Positions 37,891-46,310 of a DNA stretch of 64,000 nt are shown here, piece by piece. The DNA lies in the NCBI RefSeq assembly GCF_947648125.1, contig NZ_CANSMR010000013.1:124001-188000 (forward strand), in the 5' to 3' direction. The notes below the pieces were generated by a model. It was not told the DNA's origin, searched no databases, and saw only the letters and a program-made list of their open reading frames with translations. Every line of letters begins with the position of its first letter. The first letter of the stretch is position 1. The position numbers and the translations under genes are program-made. The DNA is from an uncultured Bradyrhizobium sp. GTDB lineage: Bacteria > Pseudomonadota > Alphaproteobacteria > Rhizobiales > Xanthobacteraceae.

Positions 37891-38233
37891 TCAAAAATTT
37901 GTGCAACTCGATCCGGTGATGCCGCCGATCGTGAAACCGTGGCAGACGAGGCCGGCATTGTCGGGGTCGGGATAGCCGTCGTCGCGCCGGCGCGGCTCGC
38001 GGATGGCGTGGCTGAAGCGCCAGCCGCGGGCGCGCATGCAGCTCTTGTATTGCCGCGACGTCGGCGTGCCGTTCTGCGGCGCGCCGAACTCTGCATCGCA
38101 CACTGCGGCGTCGCCATGCAGCGCGTCGTCGCCGCGCTTCTGTTTTCGACATGTTGGTGTAGATGTCGTTGTCGGCATGGGCGGCGGCGACACTGCCGGC
38201 GAGCAGCAGCGCGACCAGGCTCAGGCGTTTCAT
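37891..38233 (-). pseudogene. Small secreted Cys-containing protein, disrupted by a 1-base frameshift
   Basis: The start ([20 protein letters not shown] then [10 protein letters not shown]) is a clear signal peptide plus mature N-terminus. Right after it the frame fails, while another frame continues with [31 protein letters not shown] and [20 protein letters not shown] to a stop at 37891. Removing one base from the four-T run at 38143-38146 (AAAA on the coding strand) joins them as ...MSKQKRGDD, about 113 residues. The C-terminal part resembles a small secreted protein I know from Bradyrhizobium. Either a real null allele, a homopolymer sequencing error or slippage. Confidence 0.7.
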
Positions 38234-38336
38234 GTTTGCCTCCATCGCTTGCGACGACAGTGTTGACCTCTATCGGTCGCCCGGGAGGCAGCAAACGGTT
38301 CGACGGCATCCGGTTACAAATTGGACAGCTGCGCGT

Positions 38337-39176
38337 TCAGGAGCGCGGCTCACCCCGGAGTTGCCCCTGCGTGATCACGCGCTGCCGTGCGCGCGAGACG
38401 CGAACCCAGTCGGCACTGGTGCAGTAGACGCGGCCGAGCGCGCAGGACAAGACCCGCAGTCTGTCGGCCCCCTTCAACTCGATCGTGCCGTAACGGATGG
38501 TGCCGCTGCCCTGGCTGGTGACGCCGCCATCCCAGCGCGCGTCCTGCTTCGGCTTCATGTTGATCAGCACCGCTTCGCCGAGATCGCGCGTGGTCCTGTC
38601 GAGCGCATAGCCGCACAACGCCATGCCGCAGAGCCGGATGCGCACCAAATTATTGGCTTCGGTCTGCCAGTCGCCGATCGGACCGTCGTCCGCCTCGTCG
38701 GTCTCGCGCGAGACGCGCATCACCGGCGGCGCCGGACGCGCAGGCGCTGCGGGTACCGCAGCCGGCGGCGGCGGCGGAGCTGCGACGACCGGCGGTGGCT
38801 GGGGCGTCATCACCCGCGGCGGCGACGGTGCTGACGGTGGCGGAGCGGCAACGGGCGCGACTGGGACGGGCTTGTACACGATGATCGGCGGCGGCGCGGC
38901 AGGTGCTGCCGGCGCGGGCGCAGGCAGCGCGCTGGCGGCCGGCGTGGCCGGGATCGCAGGCGTCGCCGCGGGCGCGGGCACCGGCTTGATCGCGCGGCCG
39001 TTGTCAGCGCCGTCGTCGCGCCTGGGGCCGCCCGAGACCGAGACGCAGGACAGCGAGCGGCAGCGCGTCGAATCCAGATGGACGCGGTGGCCGCCAATCG
39101 AGAACGTGATGCCCTCACCGGCATGGGCGAAGGGCGTGAACAGCATCAGCGCGACGAGCAGGCAGAAGCGCTTCAT
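38337..39176 (-). CDS. Secreted DUF2147-like protein with proline-rich linker
   Basis: The 279-residue product has a signal peptide (MKRFCLLVALMLFTPFAHAG), an N-terminal two-cysteine motif (ITFSIGGHRVHLDSTRCRSL), a long Pro/Ala linker of about 95 residues, and a C-terminal DUF2147-like domain (GDWQTEANNLVRIRLCGMAL ... LINMKP). It is a divergent paralogue of the gene at 39357. The family is periplasmic or outer-membrane associated with unknown function. Confidence 0.8.
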   Translation of the reverse strand: MKRFCLLVALMLFTPFAHAGEGITFSIGGHRVHLDSTRCRSLSCVSVSGGPRRDDGADNGRAIKPVPAPAATPAIPATPAASALPAPAPAAPAAPPPIIVYKPVPVAPVAAPPPSAPSPPRVMTPQPPPVVAAPPPPPAAVPAAPARPAPPVMRVSRETDEADDGPIGDWQTEANNLVRIRLCGMALCGYALDRTTRDLGEAVLINMKPKQDARWDGGVTSQGSGTIRYGTIELKGADRLRVLSCALGRVYCTSADWVRVSRARQRVITQGQLRGEPRS

Positions 39177-39356
39177 CGAAGCCTCCAAAACATCCGATGA
39201 CGCTAGGGGCTCCGTGCTCGCGGCGCAGTGATCTCGGTCACCGTGGCGAGCCATTCGGCTCTGCCCGCAACGTGATGCACATCACGGAAGCGGGAGCCGA
39301 TCGCGCGTAGCGTCCGCACCAATCGCCGCCCCCCGCTCAAAGCCATGGAGACCAAG

Positions 39357-40127
39357 ATGAAGAAGCTCGTTGCGATCGCCGCGCTGCTGATGGCCACCAC
39401 ATCAGCGCATGCCGGCGGCACCGGCATCACCTTCCAGATCGACGGCCAGCGCATCCATGTCGAGGCGCCGCGCAATTGCAGCGCGCTGTCCTGCATCCGC
39501 ATCTCGGCGCCCGGCTACAACGGCACGATCGGCGGCATCAGCAAGACTCTCGGCTCGAAGTCCGACGACGATGACGATGTCGCCTCGTCGACGAGCTCGC
39601 CGCCACCCGCGCCACCGCCGGCGCCCGCACCCGCGCCGGTTCAGGCCGCCGCGCCGCAGCCGGCTGCGCCGGCCGCTGCCGCGGTCCCGCCACCCGCTCC
39701 TCCCGCTGCATCGACGACGGTTGCCACCGCGGCCCCCCCGCCGGTCGACCACCCCGCGCCCGTTGCGCCTGCACCAGCCCCGGTCGCCGCACAGCCAGCG
39801 CCGCAGCCGCAAGCCGCTCCTGTTGCCGCCGCGCCGGCACCGGCGACCGGACCGATCGGCGTTTGGGCCACCGAGGAGAACAAGGGCAATGTCCGCGTCG
39901 AAGCCTGCGGCACCAATCTGTGCGGCTACTCCGAGAAGACCAACGAACGCATCCTGATCAACATGAAGCCCGACGGCAGCAAGTGGAGCGGCCGCATCCA
40001 CGATCCCGACTCCGGCCGCAACTACGACTCGACGATCGCGATGAAGGGCCCGAATGCGATGCGCGTGCAAGGCTGCGCCTTCGGCGGCATGTTCTGCGGC
40101 GGCCAGACCTGGAAGCGGGTCAGCTAG
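39357..40127 (+). CDS. Secreted DUF2147-like protein, paralogue of the divergent gene
   Basis: The 256-residue protein has a signal peptide (MKKLVAIAALLMATTSAHAG), ITFQIDGQRIHVEAPRNCSA, an Asp run and a Pro/Ala linker of about 85 residues, then the C-terminal domain (GVWATEENKGNVRVEACGTN, ILINMKPDGSKW). Domain order and both ends match the product at 38337-39176. GGAG supports the ATG at 39357 over one four codons earlier. The shared 180-base gap should hold both promoters. Confidence 0.82.
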   Translation: MKKLVAIAALLMATTSAHAGGTGITFQIDGQRIHVEAPRNCSALSCIRISAPGYNGTIGGISKTLGSKSDDDDDVASSTSSPPPAPPPAPAPAPVQAAAPQPAAPAAAAVPPPAPPAASTTVATAAPPPVDHPAPVAPAPAPVAAQPAPQPQAAPVAAAPAPATGPIGVWATEENKGNVRVEACGTNLCGYSEKTNERILINMKPDGSKWSGRIHDPDSGRNYDSTIAMKGPNAMRVQGCAFGGMFCGGQTWKRVS

Positions 40128-40165
40128 GACGCGAGCTCCGAGATCCGCCTGAATAAATCACCTCC

Positions 40166-40254
40166 GTCATGGCCGGGCTTGTCCCGGCCATCCACGTCTT
40201 TCCCGCTGAATCAAATTAAAGGCGTGGATGCCCGGCACAAGGCCGGGCATGACG
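40166..40254. repeat. Dispersed palindromic element (GTCATGGCCGGGC...GCCGGGCATGAC)
   Basis: GTCATGGCCGGGCTTGTCCCGG and its inverted partner ending GGCCGGGCATGACG flank a 20-base AT-rich centre. A shortened copy occurs at 48234-48264. The arms each contain a smaller hairpin, so the element folds at two scales. Confidence 0.75.
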
Positions 40255-40347
40255 AGACGATTGAAGGTGCCCAGCTTCATGTCGATCGCCGGACGCGCTA
40301 TAAGCGCAGCCGTGTCGAGGTTGAATCGAACCTGCGGGCGGCTTGCG

Positions 40348-41451
40348 ATGGCGATGACGGCTCTTGAACTCGGTCTCCGGGGCGCGGTGGTTGCGCTGTT
40401 CCTGGTGGTTTGCGCGGTGCTGCTGCTGCGCTACGCGGCGGTGCATCGCGCCGCGCATCTCGGTGCCGCGATGGGCGTTGCCGGCGCGGCCTACGCGATT
40501 TCGACGGCACCATTCTTTCCCGCATCGTCATTCGGCTGGAGCTCTCCGTTCGTCGCCTTCGCGATGGGCTCGCCGGTGATCTTCTGGCTGTGGGCGCGCG
40601 CGATGTTCGACGAGCGGTTTACGCTGCGGCCCTGGCACGCGGCGGTGTGGACGCTGCTCGCCGGCCTTGGCGTTGTGAGTCACAATTGCTGGACCATCTT
40701 GCCCGATCTCGCCGGGCGGTGCGGCCGCGCCCTGGCGCTGGCGACGATCGCCTTCGCCCTGCTCGGGATCGCGCAGATTCCGAAGGGATGGCGCACCGCC
40801 GTGACAACGGCACGCGGCCGGATCCGGATCGCGCTGCTGATCGGCATCGGCCTTCAGATGATGTTCGCCGCCGCGGCCGGGCTCGCCGCGATTCCGACCC
40901 GCTCCATCAGCCTCAGCGCCGCACTCGCGCTTGCCGCATTCGCGCTGATCGCGATCTGGATGATGCTGTTCGATCCGCCCGAGAGCCAGCCGGCGGTTGC
41001 CGGCGGCGGAAGGGGCCAGTCCGCGCCGGTCGCGCGTTCGCTCGCGAATGCCGGGCCGCCTGCCGCCAGCCAGGCCGCGCTCAATCATCTCAAGCACCTG
41101 ATGGCGACCGAGCGGACCTACCGGCAGGAGGGGCTGACCATCGGCGTACTGGCGGTCAAGCTCGGCATGCCGGAATACCGGCTGCGGACGCTGATCAATG
41201 ACGGGCTCGGCCACCGCAACTTCAATGCCTTCCTCAACCGCTACCGGCCCGACGAGGCCAAGGCGGCGCTCGCCGATGCCGGCCAGGCCGAGGTGCCGGT
41301 GCTGACGATTGCGCTCGATGCCGGATTCCAGTCGCTGGCGCCGTTCAACCGCGCCTTCAAGGCGGACACCGGGCTGGCGCCGACCGAGTTTCGGCGCCGG
41401 GCGACAGCCGCGCAAACCACGGACACCGCAGAAATCGCCCGGCCGGGGTGA
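40348..41451 (+). CDS. AraC-family regulator with multi-helix membrane N-terminus
   Basis: The first 215 or so of 367 residues form about seven hydrophobic helices (ALELGLRGAVVALFLVVCAV and onward). The C-terminal 100 residues are an AraC helix-turn-helix pair: GLTIGVLAVKLGMPEYRLRT, NFNAFLNRYRPDEAK, ALDAGFQSLAPFNRAFKADT. It is therefore a membrane-bound transcription factor that may sense an envelope or small-molecule signal. ATG at 40348 or 40354 is the likely start. Confidence 0.9.
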   Translation: MAMTALELGLRGAVVALFLVVCAVLLLRYAAVHRAAHLGAAMGVAGAAYAISTAPFFPASSFGWSSPFVAFAMGSPVIFWLWARAMFDERFTLRPWHAAVWTLLAGLGVVSHNCWTILPDLAGRCGRALALATIAFALLGIAQIPKGWRTAVTTARGRIRIALLIGIGLQMMFAAAAGLAAIPTRSISLSAALALAAFALIAIWMMLFDPPESQPAVAGGGRGQSAPVARSLANAGPPAASQAALNHLKHLMATERTYRQEGLTIGVLAVKLGMPEYRLRTLINDGLGHRNFNAFLNRYRPDEAKAALADAGQAEVPVLTIALDAGFQSLAPFNRAFKADTGLAPTEFRRRATAAQTTDTAEIARPG

Positions 41452-41578
41452 GAATTCACTCCTCGATTTCAGAAATCGATAGGCTTGCGGTCCCACAATC
41501 TGCCTTTGCTGTGCCGGCACAGGCGCGGATTGCGTCACGGCGTGACATGACAACGTGGCAAGCGGAGTTCGAGGGCCG

Positions 41579-42193
41579 ATGAAGCACTTTTTTACCGCGG
41601 CAAGGCTGCTCGCCCTCGACCTGGCGTCGACCCTTGTCTTTCTTGTTCTGTTCCTGCTGACGCACAACACCGCGCTTTCGGTCGGTATCGGCATCGCGTT
41701 CGGTGTCACGCAGATCGGCATCCAGATGGTGCGCCGGAGGCGGATCGACACCATGGAATGGCTGAGCCTGTTCCTGGTGGTCACCGCCGGCACCGCGACA
41801 TTACTCACGAATGACCCGCGCTTCGTGCTGTTCAAGCCGAGCGTGATCTACGCCATCGTCGGCGTCGTGATGCTCAAGCCCGGCTGGCTCAACCGCTATC
41901 TGCCCGAGATCGCGCAGACCGTCGTGCCCGATGTCGCCGTCAAGGTCGGCTACGTCTGGTCGGGGTTGATGTTCGTCTCCGCCGCCGTGAACGCCTTCGT
42001 CGCGCTGACCTGTGAGATCACGACATGGGCCGTCGTGATGCCGATCTTCGGCATCGTCAGCAAGATCGTGGTGTTCCTCGGCGGCTTTGCCGCGATCCGC
42101 TTCACCGCCAGGCGCCGCATCCGCGCCATGCCCGAGGCCCAGCGCGAGGCCGTGCTCGCGCTCGAGGGGGCTCCGGCGACGGCGACACCGTAA
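41579..42193 (+). CDS. Septation protein A (IspZ/YciB)-like inner-membrane protein
   Basis: The 204-residue product has about five or six hydrophobic helices. The segment LLTNDPRFVLFKPSVIYAIV matches the conserved core of YciB/IspZ (small acidic-aromatic loop, then K/P before a helix). YciB proteins are linked to envelope maintenance and division. This copy is divergent, so a second IspZ may exist elsewhere. Start MKHFFTAARL at 41579. Confidence 0.65.
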   Translation: MKHFFTAARLLALDLASTLVFLVLFLLTHNTALSVGIGIAFGVTQIGIQMVRRRRIDTMEWLSLFLVVTAGTATLLTNDPRFVLFKPSVIYAIVGVVMLKPGWLNRYLPEIAQTVVPDVAVKVGYVWSGLMFVSAAVNAFVALTCEITTWAVVMPIFGIVSKIVVFLGGFAAIRFTARRRIRAMPEAQREAVLALEGAPATATP

Positions 42194-42349
42194 GGGCTGA
42201 CGTCAACCGTCCGCGTGTGGTTAACGAAACAAGCGGGGCACGCGACGAAACCATTTTTCAGTGCGCACGAAGAATTGCCGAAACCAAGCCTGCCTAGTGA
42301 TGGCCTCGACAACGCGCTGCAACGGCGCGACCACCACAAGGGGGACATC

Positions 42350-42676
42350 ATGGCTTTCACCGCTTCGACGCTGCGTCATGGCAAACTGCTGGCGGCAACC
42401 GCGTTCACGCTCGGTCTGCTGACGTCGGCGTCCTATGCCTACACCGACGAACAGCAGCAGATGTGCACCGGCGACGCGATGCGGCTGTGCAGCTCGGAAA
42501 TCCCCGACGTCGATCGCGTCACCGCCTGCATGGTGCGCCAGCGCGCCCTGCTCAGCGACGGCTGCAAGGCGGTCTTTCACTATGTCCCTCCTGCGACGGC
42601 CGCGCAGCCCGCTAACTATGCTCCCGCGGCCAAGCCGGCGAAGCCACTCAACATCACTCCTCACAAACGCGGCTAA
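42350..42676 (+). CDS. Small secreted protein with four cysteines
   Basis: The 108-residue product has a signal peptide (HGKLLAATAFTLGLLTSASY). The mature part contains four cysteines in MCTGDAMRLCSSEIPDVDRV and TACMVRQRALLSDGCKAVFH, then a Pro/Ala/Lys tail. The Cys pattern resembles a single cysteine-rich repeat with two disulfides. Proteins of this kind are frequent in Bradyrhizobium. Function unknown. Confidence 0.78.
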   Translation: MAFTASTLRHGKLLAATAFTLGLLTSASYAYTDEQQQMCTGDAMRLCSSEIPDVDRVTACMVRQRALLSDGCKAVFHYVPPATAAQPANYAPAAKPAKPLNITPHKRG

Positions 42677-42696
42677 CCAAAACCCCCAACAACGAC

Positions 42697-42732
42697 CAAG
42701 CGCCGCGCTTCCTTCCGGGAGTGCGGTGCTTG
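42697..42732 (+). terminator. Hairpin after small secreted gene
   Basis: CAAGCGCCGC (42697-42706) pairs over ten bases with GCGGTGCTTG (42723-42732), one wobble, with a 16-base loop. No T-tract follows directly, so termination may be incomplete before the FecR-domain gene. Confidence 0.45.
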
Positions 42733-42748
42733 ATCGTTCGGGTCCGCC

Positions 42749-44431
42749 ATGACAACAAGGCAGAACCGTTCATTCGGCATTCAGCCTGACGCGGCTCAAT
42801 TGCCGATCCCCAATGCCTCCCGGGAATCGATGGTGATGCGCCGCGCCTTCCTTTATGCGCTCCTGCTTGGTGCCGGCGTCACGATGGGTTGGCATACAAC
42901 AGCCAATGCCGCGCCGGAGCTGACGCAGTTTGCGCAAGCGCAGCCTGCACCGGCGCCCTCGGCCGCCCCGGCGCCGAATGCGACACCGTCAACGCCAGCG
43001 CCTGCGACGCCCGCTCCGGCCGCCGCGCCGCAGGCCGCAGCTCCCGAGCCGATCGGCAACGTCGCGACGCTGACCGGCACCGCCACCGTCACGCGCAACA
43101 ACTCCACGACGCCGCTGCAGATCCGCGACGACATCTTCGCCAATGACGACCTCGCGACATCCGCGACCTCCTCGCTCGGCATCACCTTCAACGACGGCAC
43201 CACCTTCAACCTGAGGGCCAACGCCAGGATCACGATCGACAACTACGTCTACGAGGACGGCGGCCAGCAGAACAGCGCGCTGTTCAACGTCGCCAAGGGA
43301 ACCGCGGCGTTCGTCGCCGCAGCCGTCGCCAAGACCGGCGACATGAAGATCTCGACCCCGACCGCAACGCTCGGCATCCGCGGCACCACAGGCCTTGTCG
43401 AAGTACCGGAAGGCGCGAATGCGACCGGCAACAATGTCGGCATCAAGCTCTATCCCGACGCCGACGGACATGTCGGCCGCATCGAGGTCAACGACCGCAG
43501 CGGCGCCTCGCTCGGCGTGCTGACGCGCGGCGCGAGCGGCTTTGCGATTCGTCCAGGCACCGGCGGCGCCCGCTTCGCCGCGGTGCCGCTGACGATCTCG
43601 CCGCAACAGATGACGCGCGATCAGGGTTTCGTGCGCGCGGTGCATTCCGCGCAGACGTTGGGCCGTCAGGTCGTGACCGAGCAGCGTGACTTCCGCAGAG
43701 CCAATCCCGACTTCCGCAGGGCCAACCCGGCCGCGCCCTATCCGAATCGTGGCCAGCCGGTGCAGCCGAACCCGCAGCGCCAGAACGGCCTGCCGGGCCA
43801 GAACCGCAATGCGCCGCAGCAGCCGGGTCAGCAAAACCGTCCGGGCCAGTTGCAGCAGCCCGGCCAGCCGAACCGTCCGGGCCAGCCGCAGCAACCGGGC
43901 ACGCAACCGGGCACACCTGGCCGGCAGGGCTCGCAGCAGCAGCCGGGCACGCAGCAGCAAGGCGGCGCACAGCACGCGCTGCCCGGCCAGCCCGGCGGCA
44001 CGACACTGCCGCACGCGCCCGGCGTCCAGACGCCGGGCGGACAACGGCCTGCGGGACAACAGCCCGCGCGCCAAGAACCTGCGCGCCAAGGACCCTCACG
44101 CCAAGGACCCTCACGCCAAGGCGGCGCAGCGCCACCCGTCGGGCAACAACCGCCTGCACGTCAAGGCGGCCTGCAGCCCGGACGCACACCGGTGCCGGGC
44201 GGCGCGCGCCAGCCGGGGCAGCCAAGTCAACCGGGCGCGCCGCGACAGGGCGCGGCGCAGCCTGCGCCGGCGGCACCCGGCCAGGCGCGGCCCGGCATTC
44301 AGCAGGCCGCGCCTAGCGTCCGCCCCGGCATGCAACAGCCCGCAGTGCAGCCACGCCCCGGCGTCCAGCAACGGCGCGCACCGCCGCCGCGCGCGGCGAG
44401 GCCGCAGCCCAAGGACAAGCGTCACAATTGA
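42749..44431 (+). CDS. FecR-domain secreted protein with Gln/Pro/Gly-rich low-complexity tail
   Basis: The 560-residue product has a hydrophobic export segment at about residues 32-48 (FLYALLLGAGVTMGWHTTAN) behind a long N-region; internal ATGs at 42830 or 42836 would give a conventional signal peptide. A FecR-type domain spans about residues 100-250 (VATLTGTATVTRNN, IFANDDLATSATSSLGITFN, TATLGIRGTTGLVEV). From about 325 on it is low-complexity Q/P/G/R sequence (QQPGQPNRPGQPQQPGTQPG), with short tandem DNA repeats near 44080-44125. It is not next to a sigma or TonB gene, so it is not a classical FecR. Confidence 0.85.
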   Translation: MTTRQNRSFGIQPDAAQLPIPNASRESMVMRRAFLYALLLGAGVTMGWHTTANAAPELTQFAQAQPAPAPSAAPAPNATPSTPAPATPAPAAAPQAAAPEPIGNVATLTGTATVTRNNSTTPLQIRDDIFANDDLATSATSSLGITFNDGTTFNLRANARITIDNYVYEDGGQQNSALFNVAKGTAAFVAAAVAKTGDMKISTPTATLGIRGTTGLVEVPEGANATGNNVGIKLYPDADGHVGRIEVNDRSGASLGVLTRGASGFAIRPGTGGARFAAVPLTISPQQMTRDQGFVRAVHSAQTLGRQVVTEQRDFRRANPDFRRANPAAPYPNRGQPVQPNPQRQNGLPGQNRNAPQQPGQQNRPGQLQQPGQPNRPGQPQQPGTQPGTPGRQGSQQQPGTQQQGGAQHALPGQPGGTTLPHAPGVQTPGGQRPAGQQPARQEPARQGPSRQGPSRQGGAAPPVGQQPPARQGGLQPGRTPVPGGARQPGQPSQPGAPRQGAAQPAPAAPGQARPGIQQAAPSVRPGMQQPAVQPRPGVQQRRAPPPRAARPQPKDKRHN

Positions 44432-44439
44432 TTGGAAAC

Positions 44440-44458
44440 GCGCGGCGTCAGGCCGCGC
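44440..44458. terminator. Small hairpin between convergent genes
   Basis: GCGCGGC and GCCGCGC flank a GTCAG loop. The right side overlaps the last codons of the Nudix gene. It could stop transcription from either side, but lacks T-tracts. Confidence 0.35.
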
Positions 44459-45245
44459 GGCGCAGCCAGTCGCGCACGCGCTCGATCAGGTTCTTGCGCG
44501 GGGTCGGCTGCACGGCTGCGGCAACGGGTGCGATCTCGCGCGCGGATGCCGGCGGCGCTTCGGGTGCAGTCACTTCAACGACGTGCTCGCGCTCGGCCAC
44601 TTCTCCGGCATCCGTTGCGGCATACTCCGGGATCACGGCCGGCTGATCCGGTTCTAGATCTGCCGTCCGCGCATCAACGGCCGCGGGCACTTCCGCGACC
44701 GCGCGTGCTTCAGCGAGCGCAGGCGTATCGATGACCACGGGCGCGCCAGCGACCGGCTCTTCTTCGGCAAGCTGGGCGCGCCGTCGCTCCGCGGTCGCAA
44801 CCCGCAACCGCGCGCGCCGCTCACGCTCGGCGTTCGCCGCGGCCTGCAACGCGATCGGTCCGACATTCTCCAGGAACGCGCGCTCATAACCGCGCGACAG
44901 GCGATCGAGCGCTTCATCGAGCGGCAGCCAGTCGACTTCCCTGATGTCGCTCATCAACGCGCGCACCGGCTTGCCGCCGGCATCCATGCGCCAGTAATGC
45001 ACCACCTTCGAGCGTCCGCCTGAATCATAGACCAGCGTGCCGAGGAATTCATGCACCTCGACGTCGTGGCCGGTTTCCTCCAGCACCTCGCGCTCGGCGG
45101 CGTCGCGCGGCGTCTCGCCATCGTCGAGCTTGCCCTTCGGCAACACCCATTCATTGCGCTTGCGCAGGCGCACGACGGCAAAGCGCGGTGGAGCCTCCCG
45201 CCGCAGCACAATGCCTCCCGCCGCCAGAACAGGCGTCCGCGCCAT
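44448..45245 (-). CDS. Nudix hydrolase with C-terminal extension
   Basis: The N-terminal 140 residues are a Nudix domain with the box GKLDDGETPRDAAEREVLEE then TGHDV, matching Gx5Ex7REUxEExGU. Substrates are nucleoside diphosphate derivatives; the exact one is unknown. A 125-residue extension follows: a charged helix (NAERERRARLRVATAERRRA), an acidic Pro/Ala linker, and a short amphipathic end (NLIERVRDWLRRAA) that may bind membrane. The extension is unusual for the family. Confidence 0.9.
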   Translation of the reverse strand: MARTPVLAAGGIVLRREAPPRFAVVRLRKRNEWVLPKGKLDDGETPRDAAEREVLEETGHDVEVHEFLGTLVYDSGGRSKVVHYWRMDAGGKPVRALMSDIREVDWLPLDEALDRLSRGYERAFLENVGPIALQAAANAERERRARLRVATAERRRAQLAEEEPVAGAPVVIDTPALAEARAVAEVPAAVDARTADLEPDQPAVIPEYAATDAGEVAEREHVVEVTAPEAPPASAREIAPVAAAVQPTPRKNLIERVRDWLRRAA

Positions 45246-45303
45246 CTCGTGTCCATCAGGTTTGCGATTTAGGATCGTCGCACGACGATCCCAACCATTC
45301 TAA

Positions 45304-45375
45304 AGCATGATCGGGAAAAGTGGAAACCGGTTTTCCCTGCGACAAACGCAAAAGCGTTTGCGCGGAGATCATGCT
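45304..45375. repeat. Dispersed palindromic element, second copy of the type at 5693-5760
   Basis: AAGCATGATC and GATCATGCT bound GGAAACCGGTTTTCC and CGCAAAAGCGTTTGCG, two nested palindromes. It fills the gap between psd and the Nudix gene. Confidence 0.7.
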
Positions 45376-45404
45376 CAAAGAATGACGCGCAGGAAACAGC
45401 GAGA

Positions 45405-46310
45405 TCAGTTCGTAGGCTTTTTCAACAACGGTTCGCCGCATTTGATCCGTGTTCCCTCCGCGACATTGTCGCAGAACTCGAAATTATTGGGCGCCAGCAC
45501 GATGATGGTCGAGCCGTGCTCGAACCAGCCGAGTTCGTCGCCCTTCTTCACATGCGCGTCACAGGGGAAATCCACCGGGCCCCGCGACTGCGCGTTCAGC
45601 GTGATGTCGAGGAAATGCAGGCGGAGGCTCGCCACCAGGATGGCGGCGACCGGAACCAGCGTCAGCGCCTCGCCGGTCGGAAGCTTCGCGCGCAGCACCG
45701 CGCGCTCGTTCTTGCAGAACAGCCGCTCGACCCGCTTCAGCGCGATCGGATTGACGTTCCAGACGTCGCCGTGAATGAACGTGACCTTGTCGATCGCAAG
45801 ATCATACGGCGCGTGAAAGCGGTGATACATGCTCGAGGTCAGCCGCAGCGTGACGAAGCGGCCGTTGCTGTGCTGCTCGACCAGCGCGGGATCGCCGAGA
45901 AGATCGAGCAGCGAATAGGGTGCGCCCTTGACCTGGAACAATTGTCCATTCTCGATCCGTCCATGCGCGCCGATGATCGCATCCGACGGGCTCGCGATGA
46001 TGGCGGGATCGGCCACGGCCGGGCGCAGGCCGGGCTTCAGCTCGCGGGTAAAGCAATCGTGCAAACTCTTGAACTCGGTCTTCTTCGCCTCGGACAGATC
46101 GAGGTCGGAGAACAGCTTCCAGCAGGCGATCGAGGCATCGCGCACCAGGGGGTTCTCGACCTTGGAGAACCAGCCCATGAAGCGGGTGATCGCCGCCCGC
46201 GGAATCCGGTTGGTTAGCAGGAAATTGAGGTCTTCCTGCTGGGTGAATGCCGAGATCAGGCCCTTGACTGTCATGAATTTGTTAGGTGCCGAGGCTAGCG
46301 CTTCTGTCAT
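45405..46310 (-). CDS. psd: Phosphatidylserine decarboxylase proenzyme
   Basis: Psd converts phosphatidylserine to phosphatidylethanolamine at the inner membrane using a pyruvoyl group made by self-cleavage. The 301-residue product carries ASPSDAIIGAHG (Asp), MYHRFHAPYD (His) and the cleavage site HGST in ELGWFEHGSTIIVLAP. GGAAGGGA lies 8 bases before the ATG at 46310. That ATG overlaps the start codon of the divergent aminotransferase; an internal ATG at 46274 is possible. No pssA gene is adjacent. Confidence 0.93.
   Translation of the reverse strand: MTEALASAPNKFMTVKGLISAFTQQEDLNFLLTNRIPRAAITRFMGWFSKVENPLVRDASIACWKLFSDLDLSEAKKTEFKSLHDCFTRELKPGLRPAVADPAIIASPSDAIIGAHGRIENGQLFQVKGAPYSLLDLLGDPALVEQHSNGRFVTLRLTSSMYHRFHAPYDLAIDKVTFIHGDVWNVNPIALKRVERLFCKNERAVLRAKLPTGEALTLVPVAAILVASLRLHFLDITLNAQSRGPVDFPCDAHVKKGDELGWFEHGSTIIVLAPNNFEFCDNVAEGTRIKCGEPLLKKPTN

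Noticed and set aside
43740-44400. Q/P/G-rich repetitive DNA considered as a CRISPR-like or satellite array
   Set aside because: Repeats are short, irregular and in frame with the FecR-domain protein; there are no unique equal-length spacers.
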